Both the position numbers and the translations under genes were made by a program. Below the pieces are notes generated by a model. That model was not told the DNA's origin and searched no databases. It was given only the letters and a program-made list of their open reading frames with translations. From NCBI GenBank assembly GCA_002256345.1, contig NKIY01000003.1, positions 62,001-126,000 on the forward strand: 64,000 nucleotides of DNA. Direction: 5' to 3'. Numbering within the stretch: the first letter of the stretch is position 1; each line of letters begins with the position of its first letter. This document shows, piece by piece, positions 1-8,359 of this stretch. Source of the stretch: Bradyrhizobiaceae bacterium PARB1 (GTDB taxonomy: Bacteria > Pseudomonadota > Alphaproteobacteria > Rhizobiales > Xanthobacteraceae).

Positions 1-732
1 ATACAATCGAATGCGCTCGAACACCGCATCGAAGATGATGCCGAGCAGGCCGACGATCAGGATCATCGCAAACACCGTGTCGTACTGCGCCATGTCGAGC
101 GCATTGAACAGGATGTTGCCGGCGCCATTCTGCCGCGCGATCATTTCCGAGGTGATCATGGTGATCAGCGCCAGCACGAGGCCGGTGCGGCAGCCGGTGA
201 GAATTTCAGGCAAAGCGGCCGGCAGCACGATGCGCAGCATGCGCGACGGCGCCGACATGCCCATCGCCGCCCCGGACCACAGCATCTTTTCTTCCACAGC
301 CTTGCTGCCCTGGAACGCGTGATAGATGATCGGCAACGAGACGCCGAGAAAGATCACCAGCGTCTTGGAGACATCGCCGACACCGAGCCACAGCATGATG
401 ATCGGCATCAGCGCCGCCTTCGGCACGGGATAGATGATCATCATCAGCGGATTGAAGAAATCCGCCACCGCCTTGATACGCCCCATCAAGAGGCCGAGCG
501 GAATCGCGAAACAGACCGCCAACGACAGGCCGATGGCCATGCGGCGCAGGGAATCGAGAATGTTGCGGATCGATTCCTTGTCGGTGAGGATCGCCGGCAC
601 CGCCTTCAGCGTCTCGATGGCGGTCGGGAAGCTTTCGGTGCCGAGCCGCATCGACGCGAATTGCCAGACGCAGAGCAGGCCGACGCAGGCGAAAAACGGC
701 GACAGTGCTTTGAGCAAGCCGCGCGTGCTCAT
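1..732 (-). CDS. ABC transporter permease, NitT/TauT/SsuC type (3' end outside window)
   Basis: Inner-membrane permease of an ABC importer of the nitrate/sulfonate/taurine class. The frame reads leftward from an ATG at 732 and stays open to the window edge, so the C-terminus is missing. The translation is strongly hydrophobic with several membrane segments and carries the binding-protein-dependent transport (BPD_transp_1) region, including an EAA-like loop around SGAAMGMSAPSRMLRIVLPAALPEIL. The start ATG overlaps the stop of the upstream ATPase gene (ATGA), so the two are translationally coupled. No substrate-binding protein gene is visible, so the substrate (sulfonate, nitrate, pyrimidine precursor or other) cannot be assigned. 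Confidence 0.9.
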   Translation of the reverse strand, partial: MSTRGLLKALSPFFACVGLLCVWQFASMRLGTESFPTAIETLKAVPAILTDKESIRNILDSLRRMAIGLSLAVCFAIPLGLLMGRIKAVADFFNPLMMIIYPVPKAALMPIIMLWLGVGDVSKTLVIFLGVSLPIIYHAFQGSKAVEEKMLWSGAAMGMSAPSRMLRIVLPAALPEILTGCRTGLVLALITMITSEMIARQNGAGNILFNALDMAQYDTVFAMILIVGLLGIIFDAVFERIRLY

Positions 733-1595
733 CACATGTCTTCCGCGCGGTCGTCGATCATCTTCTCGATATCGACGATATACTTCTGGAAGCGTGCATC
801 GAGCAGCAGATCGGCGCGCTTGCGCGGGCGCGGCAGATCGATCTCGACGATCTCCTTGATGCTGCCGGGTGAGCGCGACATCACGATCACCTTGTCCGAC
901 AGATACACCGCCTCCTCCACCGAATGGGTGACGAACAGTACGGTCTTGCGTTGCGTGTCCCAGATATCGAGCAGGTCGTTCTGCAGGCGTGTGCGCGTAT
1001 GCGCATCGAGCGCGCCGAACGGCTCGTCCATCAGCAGAACGACGGGATCATAAGCCAGCGTGCGCGCGATCGCGACGCGCTGCTTCATGCCACCGGAGAG
1101 TTCTTTCGGAAAGAATTTCTCGTAGCCCTTGAGGCCGACCATCTCGAGCAGTTTGCGCCCGCGGCTATCGGCTTCAGATTTTCTGATACCTTGCTGCAGC
1201 ATGCCGTACATGACATTGCCGAGCACGGTCTTCCACGGAAACAGCGCGAATTCCTGAAACACCGGGCCACGATCGGGACCCGGACCGGTGATCACCTTGC
1301 CCTTCACCTTCGCGCTGCCTTCGGTCGGCTTGACGAAGCCTCCGACGATATAGAGCAGCGTGGACTTGCCGCACCCCGAAGGCCCAAGGATGGAGACGAA
1401 GGCACCTTCGTCGATCGCGAGATTGATATCCGACAGTGCAAGATGGCTTTGCCGGCCCGAAGTCTGGAAACGCTGCGAGACGTGATCGATTTCGATCATC
1501 GGCTCGGCAGCTTTGCGACTGGCAACCGGTTCGAGCTTGGTCGGAGCGTCCGAGCGCAGTGTTGCCACTTTCATTCCCGGTCCTTCATTGGCCAT
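732..1595 (-). CDS. ABC transporter ATP-binding protein, NitT/TauT/SsuB type
   Basis: Cytoplasmic ATPase energising the adjacent permease. The 287-residue protein shows Walker [11 protein letters not shown]-loop region, signature LSGGMKQR, Walker [14 protein letters not shown] and H-loop FVTHS, in normal order and spacing. About 30 residues precede the ABC domain, which begins near [11 protein letters not shown]; a shorter start at that internal Met is possible, but the long form opens at a clear ATG (1595). Length matches SsuB/TauB/NrtD-like ATPases with a short N-terminal extension. It overlaps the permease by 3 bases. Family assignment is secure; substrate is unknown. Confidence 0.92.
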   Translation of the reverse strand: MANEGPGMKVATLRSDAPTKLEPVASRKAAEPMIEIDHVSQRFQTSGRQSHLALSDINLAIDEGAFVSILGPSGCGKSTLLYIVGGFVKPTEGSAKVKGKVITGPGPDRGPVFQEFALFPWKTVLGNVMYGMLQQGIRKSEADSRGRKLLEMVGLKGYEKFFPKELSGGMKQRVAIARTLAYDPVVLLMDEPFGALDAHTRTRLQNDLLDIWDTQRKTVLFVTHSVEEAVYLSDKVIVMSRSPGSIKEIVEIDLPRPRKRADLLLDARFQKYIVDIEKMIDDRAEDM

Positions 1596-1693
1596 GACAG
1601 CGTTGCTCCAACATAGCCAGAACCGGCCGTTATTTTAAGCTTCAAATTTAGCCGGACGCCGCCTTTTTGCTGGTCAGCCGTGCTGCACCGCAA

Positions 1694-1945
1694 TCAGTCG
1701 CGGTAATAAGGCTCGACTTCGCCTGACAGCTTGATCAGCAAGGGATTGCCGTGGCGGTCCTTGGCGGCGCCGGCAGGCACGCGCACCCAGCCCTCGCTGA
1801 CACAATATTCCTCGACATTGCTCTTCTCGGCGCCCTTGAAACGGATGCCGACATCGCGCTGCAGAACAGCCTCGTTGTAATAGGGGCTGCGGGGATCGAC
1901 CGAGAGACGGTCCGGCAGCGGGGGATTTTCAATGGTCTCGGTCAT
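1694..1945 (-). CDS. DUF3297 family protein
   Basis: Small protein of 83 residues, opening MTETIENPPLPDRLSVDPRS and containing GIRFKGAEKSNVEEYCVSEGW, which I recognise as DUF3297. The start at 1945 overlaps the stop of the glutathione peroxidase gene (ATGA), so it is the third member of a tight amidase-gpx-DUF3297 operon. No signal peptide or membrane segment is seen. Molecular function is not known; the coupling suggests a role beside the peroxidase, which is inference. Confidence 0.8.
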   Translation of the reverse strand: MTETIENPPLPDRLSVDPRSPYYNEAVLQRDVGIRFKGAEKSNVEEYCVSEGWVRVPAGAAKDRHGNPLLIKLSGEVEPYYRD

Positions 1946-2418
1946 AGCAGCGCCTCGATCTTGTCTCGCAGGGATTGGGGTTTCGTGGTCGGCGCAAAGC
2001 GCTCCACCGCATGGCCGGAACGATCGATCAGGAATTTGGTGAAATTCCATTTGATCGCCGGCCCGAGCAGCCCCGACTTCTCAGATTTGAGGAAATTATA
2101 CAATGGGTGAGCATTGGCCCCGTTGACCTCGATCTTGGCAAACAGCGGGAACGTGACCCGGTAGTTCGCCTCGCAGAAACCGGCGATCGCAGCGGCATCG
2201 CCGGGCTCCTGCGCGCCGAACTGGTTGCAGGGAAAGCCGAGCACGGAAAAGCCGCGCACGGCATAGTCCTGCTGCAATTGCTCCAGCCCTTCATATTGCG
2301 GCGTGAAACCGCAGGCACTGGCGGTATTGACGATGAGCAATACCTTGCCGGCGAAATCCTTCAGCGCGACGGGATCGCCAGAGAGCGAATTGGCGGTGAA
2401 ATCGGCGATGCTGCCCAT
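1942..2418 (-). CDS. Glutathione peroxidase (cysteine type)
   Basis: Thiol-dependent peroxidase reducing H2O2 or lipid hydroperoxides. The 158-residue protein has the GPx order: active-site NTASACGFTPQY with Cys36 in the selenocysteine position, then GFPCNQFGAQEPG carrying the conserved Gln, then WNFTKFLID carrying the Trp/Asn. Bacterial Cys-type enzymes often use thioredoxin rather than glutathione. No signal peptide, so cytoplasmic. The start at 2418 was chosen because MGSIADFTANSLSG is the usual N-terminus; a longer open frame upstream only shadows the amidase gene. It lies 5 bases after the amidase stop and overlaps the DUF3297 start. Confidence 0.93.
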   Translation of the reverse strand: MGSIADFTANSLSGDPVALKDFAGKVLLIVNTASACGFTPQYEGLEQLQQDYAVRGFSVLGFPCNQFGAQEPGDAAAIAGFCEANYRVTFPLFAKIEVNGANAHPLYNFLKSEKSGLLGPAIKWNFTKFLIDRSGHAVERFAPTTKPQSLRDKIEALL

Positions 2419-2423
2419 GGCGC

Positions 2424-3827
2424 TCAGACCGTGACCGGGTCGCACGGCATCGGCGGAGTGCCCCCGGCCTCGATGGCTTCGCCCGCTGCGAGGCAGAGAT
2501 CCTCGCGGTAGCGGCCGGCGACGAGTTGCACGCCGGTCGGCGTGCGGCCGACCAGACCGGTGGCGACACTGAGCGCCGGCAGGCCCATGAAGGGAATGCC
2601 GATCTGCGGCATCTGCGCTGCCCAGACCCGGTCGAAGCCTTCCTGTCCCTGCAAGTCGAGATGATCCGGGAACGGCAGCTCGCCGGACATCGGCATCAGC
2701 ACCACCGCATAGCGCTGCAGGAACAGCTCCCAGTCGCGCACGAAAGTGGAGCGGCGCACCAACGCATGGGAGAGGCCGCCCTCGCTGAAATTGGCGACCT
2801 TCGCCTTCTGGCCGCGCAGGCAGACCAGCGCGGCGGGATCGCCTTCCCGCTCGGCGGCGTCGAGCAGGCCCTGATAACCATCGCCGAACCAGATCGTCGT
2901 CTGCAGCGCAGCAGCCTCGCGCAGCGCGGGCGTGTTCTCGACCTCCTCGACGATCCAGCCTGCGGCTTGCAGCCGCTTGCTGGCATCGCGCACGGCGGCT
3001 TCGACATCGGCGGTGATGTCGAGACCATCCGGCCGCAGACACATGGCGACACGTTTTTCGCGTGGCGGTCCAATCAAGGGTACCGGCACATACCAGGGAT
3101 CACGAGCGTCCGGCTGCGACATGGCTTCGAGGCCCAGTCTGATATCTGCGATGGTGCGCGCGAGCGGGCCGGAGACTGCCGTGATCTGGCCTGAGATGAT
3201 GCGCTCGGGCAGCGCCTGATTATAGGCGGCGATGCGTCCGACCGTCGGGCGCAAGCCGTGCACGCCGCAGGCATAGGCGGGATAGCGGATCGAACCGGCG
3301 ATATCGGTGCCATGGGCGATATGGCCGATGCCGGCCGCAACTGCGCTGCCTGCACCGCCGGACGAGCCGCCCGGTGTCAGCGAGGGATCGCGCGGATTCT
3401 TGGTATCGCCATAGAGCTGGTTGGTGGTGAACCAGCGATAGGAGAAGGCCGGGCAATTGGTGCGGCCGAGAATGACGGCGCCGGCCTTGATGAGATTGTC
3501 GATCACCGGGCTGTTGCTGGTGGCGATGATCCCGTTCTGGATCTTCACGCCATTGGATGTCGCATAGCCCTTGTAGTCGATATTCACTTTCACGGTGACA
3601 GGCACACCGGCGAGCGGACCGACATCGAGGCCGCGCGCGAGCGCAGCATCGATCGCCTCGGCCTGTGCCAGCACGTCTTCGGGGCGATGCTCGACCACGG
3701 CATTGATCGCGGGATTCGCAGCATCGAGACGCGCGAGACCGGATTGCGCTGCCTCCTTGGCAGACACCTTGCGACTCCTGACGAGTGCAGCGAGTTCAGA
3801 GGCCGACAGGCGCCAGAGATCGTTCAT
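2424..3827 (-). CDS. Amidase (amidase signature family)
   Basis: Amide hydrolase of the amidase-signature superfamily (GatA-like, 467 residues). The Ser-cisSer-Lys triad is visible: Lys80 in VTVKVNID, the cis-Ser in GGSSGG near 155-156, and nucleophile Ser179 in TDIAGSIRYPA. No signal peptide. No gatB or gatC lies nearby, so it is probably a stand-alone amidase rather than the Glu-tRNA amidotransferase subunit; substrate unknown. It is the first gene of a three-gene minus-strand operon with gpx and DUF3297. A long gene-free region lies upstream. Confidence 0.9.
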   Translation of the reverse strand: MNDLWRLSASELAALVRSRKVSAKEAAQSGLARLDAANPAINAVVEHRPEDVLAQAEAIDAALARGLDVGPLAGVPVTVKVNIDYKGYATSNGVKIQNGIIATSNSPVIDNLIKAGAVILGRTNCPAFSYRWFTTNQLYGDTKNPRDPSLTPGGSSGGAGSAVAAGIGHIAHGTDIAGSIRYPAYACGVHGLRPTVGRIAAYNQALPERIISGQITAVSGPLARTIADIRLGLEAMSQPDARDPWYVPVPLIGPPREKRVAMCLRPDGLDITADVEAAVRDASKRLQAAGWIVEEVENTPALREAAALQTTIWFGDGYQGLLDAAEREGDPAALVCLRGQKAKVANFSEGGLSHALVRRSTFVRDWELFLQRYAVVLMPMSGELPFPDHLDLQGQEGFDRVWAAQMPQIGIPFMGLPALSVATGLVGRTPTGVQLVAGRYREDLCLAAGEAIEAGGTPPMPCDPVTV

Positions 3828-4452
3828 GCAGTGCTCCCGAATTTTCGGTGGGATTTATCGCAGCATGTGCAGCGAATGCCAAATGCGAACGCGGCTCCGC
3901 CATCTCGCGGCGCTTGCGCGTCCGAGGTGTGAGCAGTTTCCCCTCGAATATGAGGGGAGGCAGCACGCCGTCAGGCGCACCTGGTGGTTACTGACGCCGC
4001 CCCTGCCTGCCGGATCGCCGGCAAACCTGAGCCGCGCAACGCCTGACGGCGTGCCACCGCGGGATTTTGGGCTGGAGGACCGCTCTGTCGCACACCGGCA
4101 CGTCCCGTACTCCTTCGATTCACGAAGTTTCGGTTCCGTTGATCCCGACGGTTTTCCCGCCGTTCGCCTGTGCCGTCGCAGCCGACCTATCGGCTCCCCC
4201 TCATAATGGGGAGGGACGGTGACCCCCGGCCTCCCGAGTCCAGCTTGCGAGGCTGGCCGCAGGCACCGCATCCTGTCCCACTCAAAGAACGCCTCATGAG
4301 AGCGCCCCTCGCGAACAAGACGGGAGCGTGTATGCAGGACGATGGGAATTTTGTCAAGAACAAAAAAGGAACAAATATCTTGCCGGTAGCGCACTCTTTC
4401 TCCCTCCCTCCCGAGCCGCGCAGCGGCGCAGCGGGGAGGGAAAACAGGCGCC
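3828..4452. other. Gene-free 625-base region with a structured repeat-like element
   Basis: No credible gene was found. Between about 3941 and 4215 there is a block rich in secondary structure: a small palindrome at 3941-3960 (TCCCCTC/GAGGGGA arms), a perfect 15-base inverted repeat at 3963-3977 and 4040-4054 with a 62-base loop, and another C-run/G-run hairpin near 4193-4213. A C/G-rich hairpin close to 4402-4441 lies just past the end of the cytochrome gene. The block resembles dispersed intergenic repeats of Bradyrhizobium relatives, but no second copy is present in this window. An AT-rich stretch with A-runs lies at about 4341-4380. Confidence 0.5.
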
Positions 4453-5019
4453 CTACTTTACCCTCGCCAGAAAATAGGCGAGCTCCACGATCTGCGCATC
4501 GGTGATCGGCTGCATGACATCGGCCATGGTGGCGTCGTAGCCATGACGCGAGTTGTCCTTGTATTCGCGCATGGTCTTGGCGAGATAATCCTCGCGCTGG
4601 CCGGCGATGCGCGGGATGTTGTCGCGGCCGGCGAAATCGGCGTTGTGGCAACTGTCGCAGCGGAATTGCGAGGTCAGCGCCTTCGCCGCCTGCATGCGCG
4701 TGAGGTCGCCGCCATCCACCGCCACCGGCTTCGGCAGCGTCGCGATGTAATCGGAGAAGATGCGCAGGTCGTCGTCGGTGAGATCCTTCGCCATCTCATT
4801 CATCGGCTCGAAGGTGCGCAGCTTCTCGCGAAACATGTAGAGCTGGATCAGCGTATAGGCCGGCTGCTGCGCGCCGAGGGACGGTGTGTTCTCGGTCTCC
4901 GACGTGCCCTTCTCGCCGTGACAGGCGAGGCACGGCGCGGCGCGCTCAGCGATGGGTTCGGCGGCTTCGAGCGGGGAAACGGCAAGCAACGACATCACGA
5001 TGATGGCGAACGGGCGCAT
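4453..5019 (-). CDS. Diheme c-type cytochrome
   Basis: Periplasmic electron carrier of 188 residues. A signal peptide ([20 protein letters not shown]) is followed by two class-I cytochrome c domains with haem motifs CLACH (Cys30, Cys33, His34) and CDSCH (Cys121, Cys124, His125); Met residues near 73-77 and in the ATMADVMQP stretch are plausible axial ligands. The layout matches cytochrome c4/c553-like diheme proteins. It lies downstream of, and in the same direction as, the PQQ-type dehydrogenase, with a palindromic repeat between them. A role as electron acceptor for that dehydrogenase is inferred from position only. Confidence 0.9.
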   Translation of the reverse strand: MRPFAIIVMSLLAVSPLEAAEPIAERAAPCLACHGEKGTSETENTPSLGAQQPAYTLIQLYMFREKLRTFEPMNEMAKDLTDDDLRIFSDYIATLPKPVAVDGGDLTRMQAAKALTSQFRCDSCHNADFAGRDNIPRIAGQREDYLAKTMREYKDNSRHGYDATMADVMQPITDAQIVELAYFLARVK

Positions 5020-5044
5020 CGATGTGTCTCTTTCGATTTGAACT

Positions 5045-5161
5045 CGTCATTCCGGGGTGGGATCGACGCCGAAGGCGACGAGACCGAGCCCGGAATCTCG
5101 ATGTGTGACTCACTTCCAGATTCCGGGGCACGCGCGAAGAGCGCGCGTGCCCCGGAATGAC
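5045..5161. repeat. Palindromic intergenic repeat
   Basis: The outer arms GTCATTCCGGGGT (5045-5057) and GCCCCGGAATGAC (5149-5161) are near-perfect inverted copies. Inside is a perfect 16-base inverted repeat at 5120-5135 and 5143-5158 with a 7-base loop. It sits between two genes on the minus strand and would form a strong RNA hairpin. This CATTCCGGGG type is a familiar dispersed intergenic element in Bradyrhizobium-like genomes. Confidence 0.75.
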
Positions 5162-5169
5162 AGTGCGGG

Positions 5170-6540
5170 CTATTTCTTGTCGGCGACCTTCGGCTTGCCA
5201 TAGGTGATGCGATAGATCGCGCCGTTCCAGTCGTCGGAGACCAGCAGCGAGCCATCCTTCATCGGCAGCACGTCCACCGGACGGCCGACATACTTGTTGT
5301 CCTCGATGAAGCCGGTGAGGAAAGGCTCAACCGATTTCACGGTGCCATCCTTGTTCAGCTTCGCGACCACAACGTCGCCGCCGAGCTTCTGCGACTTGTT
5401 CCAGGAGCCGTGACGCGCGATGAAAATCGCGTTCTTGTAGGCGGCGGGGAACATCTTGCCGTTGTAGAAGCGCATGCCGAGCGCTGCGGTGTGGGCGCCG
5501 AGCAGGCCGACCGGCGCGGTGTAGTCGGCGCAGGACTTGCCCCAGCCGAATTCCGGATCGAGGATGTTGCCCTGGTGGCAGTACGGCGCGCCAAAGTTCT
5601 CGCCGACCTTGGTGACACGGTTGAGTTCATCCTCCGGCACCGTTTCCGACATCCAGTCGCGCCCGTTGTCGGTGAAATACATCTGCTTGGTTTCGGGATT
5701 CCAGTCGAAGCCGACGGTGTTGCGCATGCCGCGCACCACGACTTCCGCGCCCGAACCATCGAGATTGATGCGGCGTATCTGCCCATGCTCCTCGCTGTGC
5801 AGCACGCTGTTGCCGGGCTGGCCGACCGGGACATAGAGCTTGTTGTCCGGACCGATGCCGATGAACTTCCAGCCATGAGCCTCGTCCTTCGGCAGCTTGT
5901 CGTAGATCATCGTCGGCTTCGGCGGATTGTCGAGATTGTCTTCCACCTTGTCGATCTTCGAGATCTTCGACAGCTCGCCGATGTAGAGCGTGCCGTCCTT
6001 GAAGGCCAAACCGTTGGGCCGATAGAGGCCGGAGGCCAGCACCTTGACCTGACGCTTGCCGTCCTTGTTCGCGACGGCATAGACCTTGTCGACGAGACGC
6101 GAACCAACGAACACTGTGCCCTTGTCGCCTTCGCGCATGGAGCGCGCATTGGCCATGCCGGCGGCATAGACTTCAATGTTGAAACCGGCCGGCACCTTCA
6201 GCTTGGCGGTGGGCAGCTTGTCCGGGGCCGACGGGATCGGCGGCGGCGCAACAGGCGCGAGCTTGGCGGCGGCGGCATTGTCTGCGGGACGACCGATCAG
6301 CGGCGAGCCAGGCGGCAGAGCCGGCGCAGCGGCTGCTGCGGGGGTCGCGGCAGGCGCAGGAGCTGCAGCCTGCGGGGCTGCCGGTGCGGGAGTTGTTGGC
6401 GCCGCAGGAGCGGCGGCGGGCGGCGCTGCCGCCGGCGCGGCGGGGGTGGAATCCGATTGCTGGGCAACGGCACCGGATGCAAAGACGCCAATAAACACGC
6501 CGGCAAGCAAAGCCTGACGGGCGGACGCATAAACGGTCAT
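5170..6540 (-). CDS. PQQ-dependent sugar dehydrogenase-like protein (L-sorbosone dehydrogenase type)
   Basis: Periplasmic six-bladed propeller dehydrogenase of the soluble glucose/sorbosone dehydrogenase family (456 residues). The N-terminus is a signal peptide ending near VFASGAVAQQ, followed by an unusually long Ala/Pro-rich linker (about residues 28-100). The propeller begins around LPTAKLKVPAGFNIEVYAAG and contains family stretches such as LYRPNGLAFKDGTLYIG, HGWKFIGIGPDNKLYVPVG, MRNTVGFDWNPETKQMYFTDNG and GRPVDVLPMKDGSLLVSDDW. It lies about 0.65 kb from pqqA and upstream of a diheme cytochrome c on the same strand, which fits a PQQ-linked oxidation chain. The natural substrate cannot be read from sequence. 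Confidence 0.87.
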   Translation of the reverse strand: MTVYASARQALLAGVFIGVFASGAVAQQSDSTPAAPAAAPPAAAPAAPTTPAPAAPQAAAPAPAATPAAAAAPALPPGSPLIGRPADNAAAAKLAPVAPPPIPSAPDKLPTAKLKVPAGFNIEVYAAGMANARSMREGDKGTVFVGSRLVDKVYAVANKDGKRQVKVLASGLYRPNGLAFKDGTLYIGELSKISKIDKVEDNLDNPPKPTMIYDKLPKDEAHGWKFIGIGPDNKLYVPVGQPGNSVLHSEEHGQIRRINLDGSGAEVVVRGMRNTVGFDWNPETKQMYFTDNGRDWMSETVPEDELNRVTKVGENFGAPYCHQGNILDPEFGWGKSCADYTAPVGLLGAHTAALGMRFYNGKMFPAAYKNAIFIARHGSWNKSQKLGGDVVVAKLNKDGTVKSVEPFLTGFIEDNKYVGRPVDVLPMKDGSLLVSDDWNGAIYRITYGKPKVADKK

Positions 6541-6669
6541 GAATCTCTCCCTTTAAGGAAGCCCTTTTTCGACCGCAGCAAACACCTGCCGCGCGCCCCC
6601 AAGGCTCTCCGACGCGCAGTGTGAATATTTTACCGCCGATGCGCAATCAAAACATCGGTGCACCGCGAC

Positions 6670-6924
6670 TCAGTGCCGCGTCGTCGAATCCGCGGAGTCG
6701 AGCAGCGCTTCCGTGAAAGGAAATTCGAGCACGATCTCACCCTGCTCGTCGGTCACTTCCAGCACTGCCGCGAGCAGATCGCGCTGTGCACCTTCCGATC
6801 GCAACAGCTGAATGATCATGGAGCGCGCGACTTCCCAGGCATGGTCGGGATTGCGCAGCATTTCTCCATCCGGATCATCGACGACTTCGTCGCCAAGGCG
6901 GGTATTGAAAAAATAGCGTGGCAT
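6670..6924 (-). CDS. DUF6894-type small protein
   Basis: Protein of 84 residues opening MPRYFFNTRLGDEVVDDPDG, the pattern of the DUF6894 family common in Bradyrhizobium and Methylobacterium relatives. A longer frame starts at 6981, but the MPRYFFN start at 6924 is the conserved one. Soluble and acidic, with no catalytic motif recognised. Its function is unknown. It is transcribed away from the pqq genes, with about 260 bases of divergent regulatory space before pqqA. Confidence 0.8.
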   Translation of the reverse strand: MPRYFFNTRLGDEVVDDPDGEMLRNPDHAWEVARSMIIQLLRSEGAQRDLLAAVLEVTDEQGEIVLEFPFTEALLDSADSTTRH

Positions 6925-7112
6925 GACGATCCCCGACTTCCTGAAAATTGCCGTCAACAACGGGCGATGGCTTTGCCGCAAAGACTCATTAGAAGGTTAA
7001 GGAACGCATGAGGCTTTGCAATGTTGCATCGCGATTGTTTTTGCAGTGCACGCAAACGTGACCTTCACTTTCGAACCTGCATGGCTTCCCTCACAATGTG
7101 ATGACGAAGGTG

Positions 7113-7141
7113 TTGGCGAACCTTTAGCTAACGACTAGAGT
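7113..7141 (+). promoter_or_regulatory. Candidate sigma-70 promoter for pqqA
   Basis: TTGGCG (7113-7118) and TAGAGT (7136-7141) are separated by exactly 17 bases and end 43 bases before the pqqA start. This fits a housekeeping promoter with a short leader, but it is assigned by eye only. Confidence 0.4.
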
Positions 7142-7184
7142 TGTCCCTTGCAGCATCGGCTGCATTCAAAAGCGGGAGAGAATC

Positions 7185-7265
7185 GTGGCCTGGAAAGCAC
7201 CAAAAATCGTCGAAGTTGCGGTCGGTATGGAAATCAACATGTATGCTTGCGCCGCGCGCAAGTAA
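7185..7265 (+). CDS. pqqA: Coenzyme PQQ precursor peptide PqqA
   Basis: 26-residue ribosomal precursor of pyrroloquinoline quinone. It begins at GTG (7185) after a GGGAGAG ribosome-binding site and reads MAWKAPKIVEVAVGMEINMY plus ACAARK. The invariant Glu16 and Tyr20 (E-x3-Y), which are cross-linked by PqqE to form the PQQ skeleton, are both present. It is the first gene of the pqqABCDE set. A terminator-like hairpin follows at 7285-7323, consistent with pqqA being made in excess over the enzymes. Confidence 0.97.
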   Translation: MAWKAPKIVEVAVGMEINMYACAARK

Positions 7266-7284
7266 GACGCGACTTCACGCCGAC

Positions 7285-7323
7285 AGGGCGCCATTTCCGG
7301 ACAGTCCGGGAAGGCGCCCTTTT
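7285..7323 (+). terminator. Terminator/attenuator hairpin between pqqA and pqqB
   Basis: AGGGCGCC (7285-7292) pairs with GGCGCCCT (7313-7320); an inner CCGGA/TCCGG pair extends the stem, and a short T-run follows. The position 20 bases after the pqqA stop suits partial termination that keeps pqqA transcript above pqqB-E. Confidence 0.65.
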
Positions 7324-7429
7324 CGGCTGAGTTTTGTTTGAAGCTGCTGAAGCTTTCTTTCGAGCTGGCGGCGCTGTCGTTGAACCCGGCAGTGCTTTCG
7401 TTGAAGCCGGCGGCGCCTGGGGCGATTTG

Positions 7430-8359
7430 ATGTTGCGTATCGTCGTTCTTGGAGCAGCAGCCGGCGGCGGCGTCCCGCAGTGGAATTGCGGTTGCCCGAT
7501 ATGCCGTGCAGCGCGGAGCGACCGTCCTGAATTGCAGAACGGCCAGGCGTCCATCGCCATCACCGCCGACGACCGCAACTGGTTTCTGATCAACGCATCA
7601 CCCGATCTGCGGCAACAGGTCACGGCAACACCGCAACTGCATCCGCAGGATGGTGCCTTGCGGCATTCGCCCATCGCGGGCGTCATTCTCACCAATGGCG
7701 AGGTCGATGCAGTGGCCGGGCTGCTCTCGATGCGCGAAGGCTCGCCGTTCACGATCTATGCGCATCAGCGCGTACTGGCGATCCTCAAGGCGAACAGCAT
7801 TTTCAACGTGCTGTCGGACAAGAACGTAAAGCGCGAAGCCATCGCCATCGATGCCAGCTTCACGCCTCGCCTGCAGGACGGCACCGCATCGGGGCTCGAG
7901 GTCCTGCCCTTCACCGTCCCCGGCAAAGGCGCGTGGTATCTCGAAGGACAGGCGCATCCGGCCGGTGAGGATGGCGACGGCGATACGCTGGGCCTGCGCA
8001 TCAGCGAACCGGCAAGCGGCAAGCATTTCTACTTCATCGCCGCCTGCGCGCGCGTGACGCCGGAGCTGAGGGAGCGCATCCGCGGTGCGCCGCTGGTGTT
8101 TTTCGACGGCACCGTATGGCGCGACGACGAACTGATCGCTGCCGGGCTCGGGCAAAAGACCGGGCAGAGCATGGGGCATATTGCGATGTCCGGCGCAGAT
8201 GGCGCGATCGCATCCCTTGCTGACGCCGGCATTGCACAGAAGTTCTTTCTGCACATCAACAATTCGAATCCCGCATTGCTGCACGACTCGGCCGAGCGCG
8301 CAGCATTGACGACAACCGGATGGGCAATCCCCCACAACGGGATGGAAATTACGCTCTAG
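7430..8359 (+). CDS. pqqB: PQQ biosynthesis protein PqqB
   Basis: 309-residue metallo-beta-lactamase-fold protein of PQQ biosynthesis, reported to hydroxylate the tyrosine of the PqqA-derived intermediate. It opens MLRIVVLGAAAGGGVPQWNC, the PqqB signature, and shows CPICRAA, TNGEVDAVAGLLSMREG and a C-terminal HINNSNPALL segment typical of the family. An in-frame extension reaches upstream to 7334, but it is a repetitive leader, and the MLRIVVLG start at 7430 fits the family. The stop codon lies inside the left arm of a strong hairpin (8356-8396). Confidence 0.95.
   Translation: MLRIVVLGAAAGGGVPQWNCGCPICRAARSDRPELQNGQASIAITADDRNWFLINASPDLRQQVTATPQLHPQDGALRHSPIAGVILTNGEVDAVAGLLSMREGSPFTIYAHQRVLAILKANSIFNVLSDKNVKREAIAIDASFTPRLQDGTASGLEVLPFTVPGKGAWYLEGQAHPAGEDGDGDTLGLRISEPASGKHFYFIAACARVTPELRERIRGAPLVFFDGTVWRDDELIAAGLGQKTGQSMGHIAMSGADGAIASLADAGIAQKFFLHINNSNPALLHDSAERAALTTTGWAIPHNGMEITL

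Noticed and set aside
2419-3042. N-terminal extension of glutathione peroxidase
   Set aside because: It is out-of-frame sequence of the amidase gene; GPx starts at MGSIADFTANS.
4457-5160. CRISPR-like reading of the palindromes around the cytochrome gene
   Set aside because: The palindromes are single copies without regular spacers; they are ordinary intergenic repeats.
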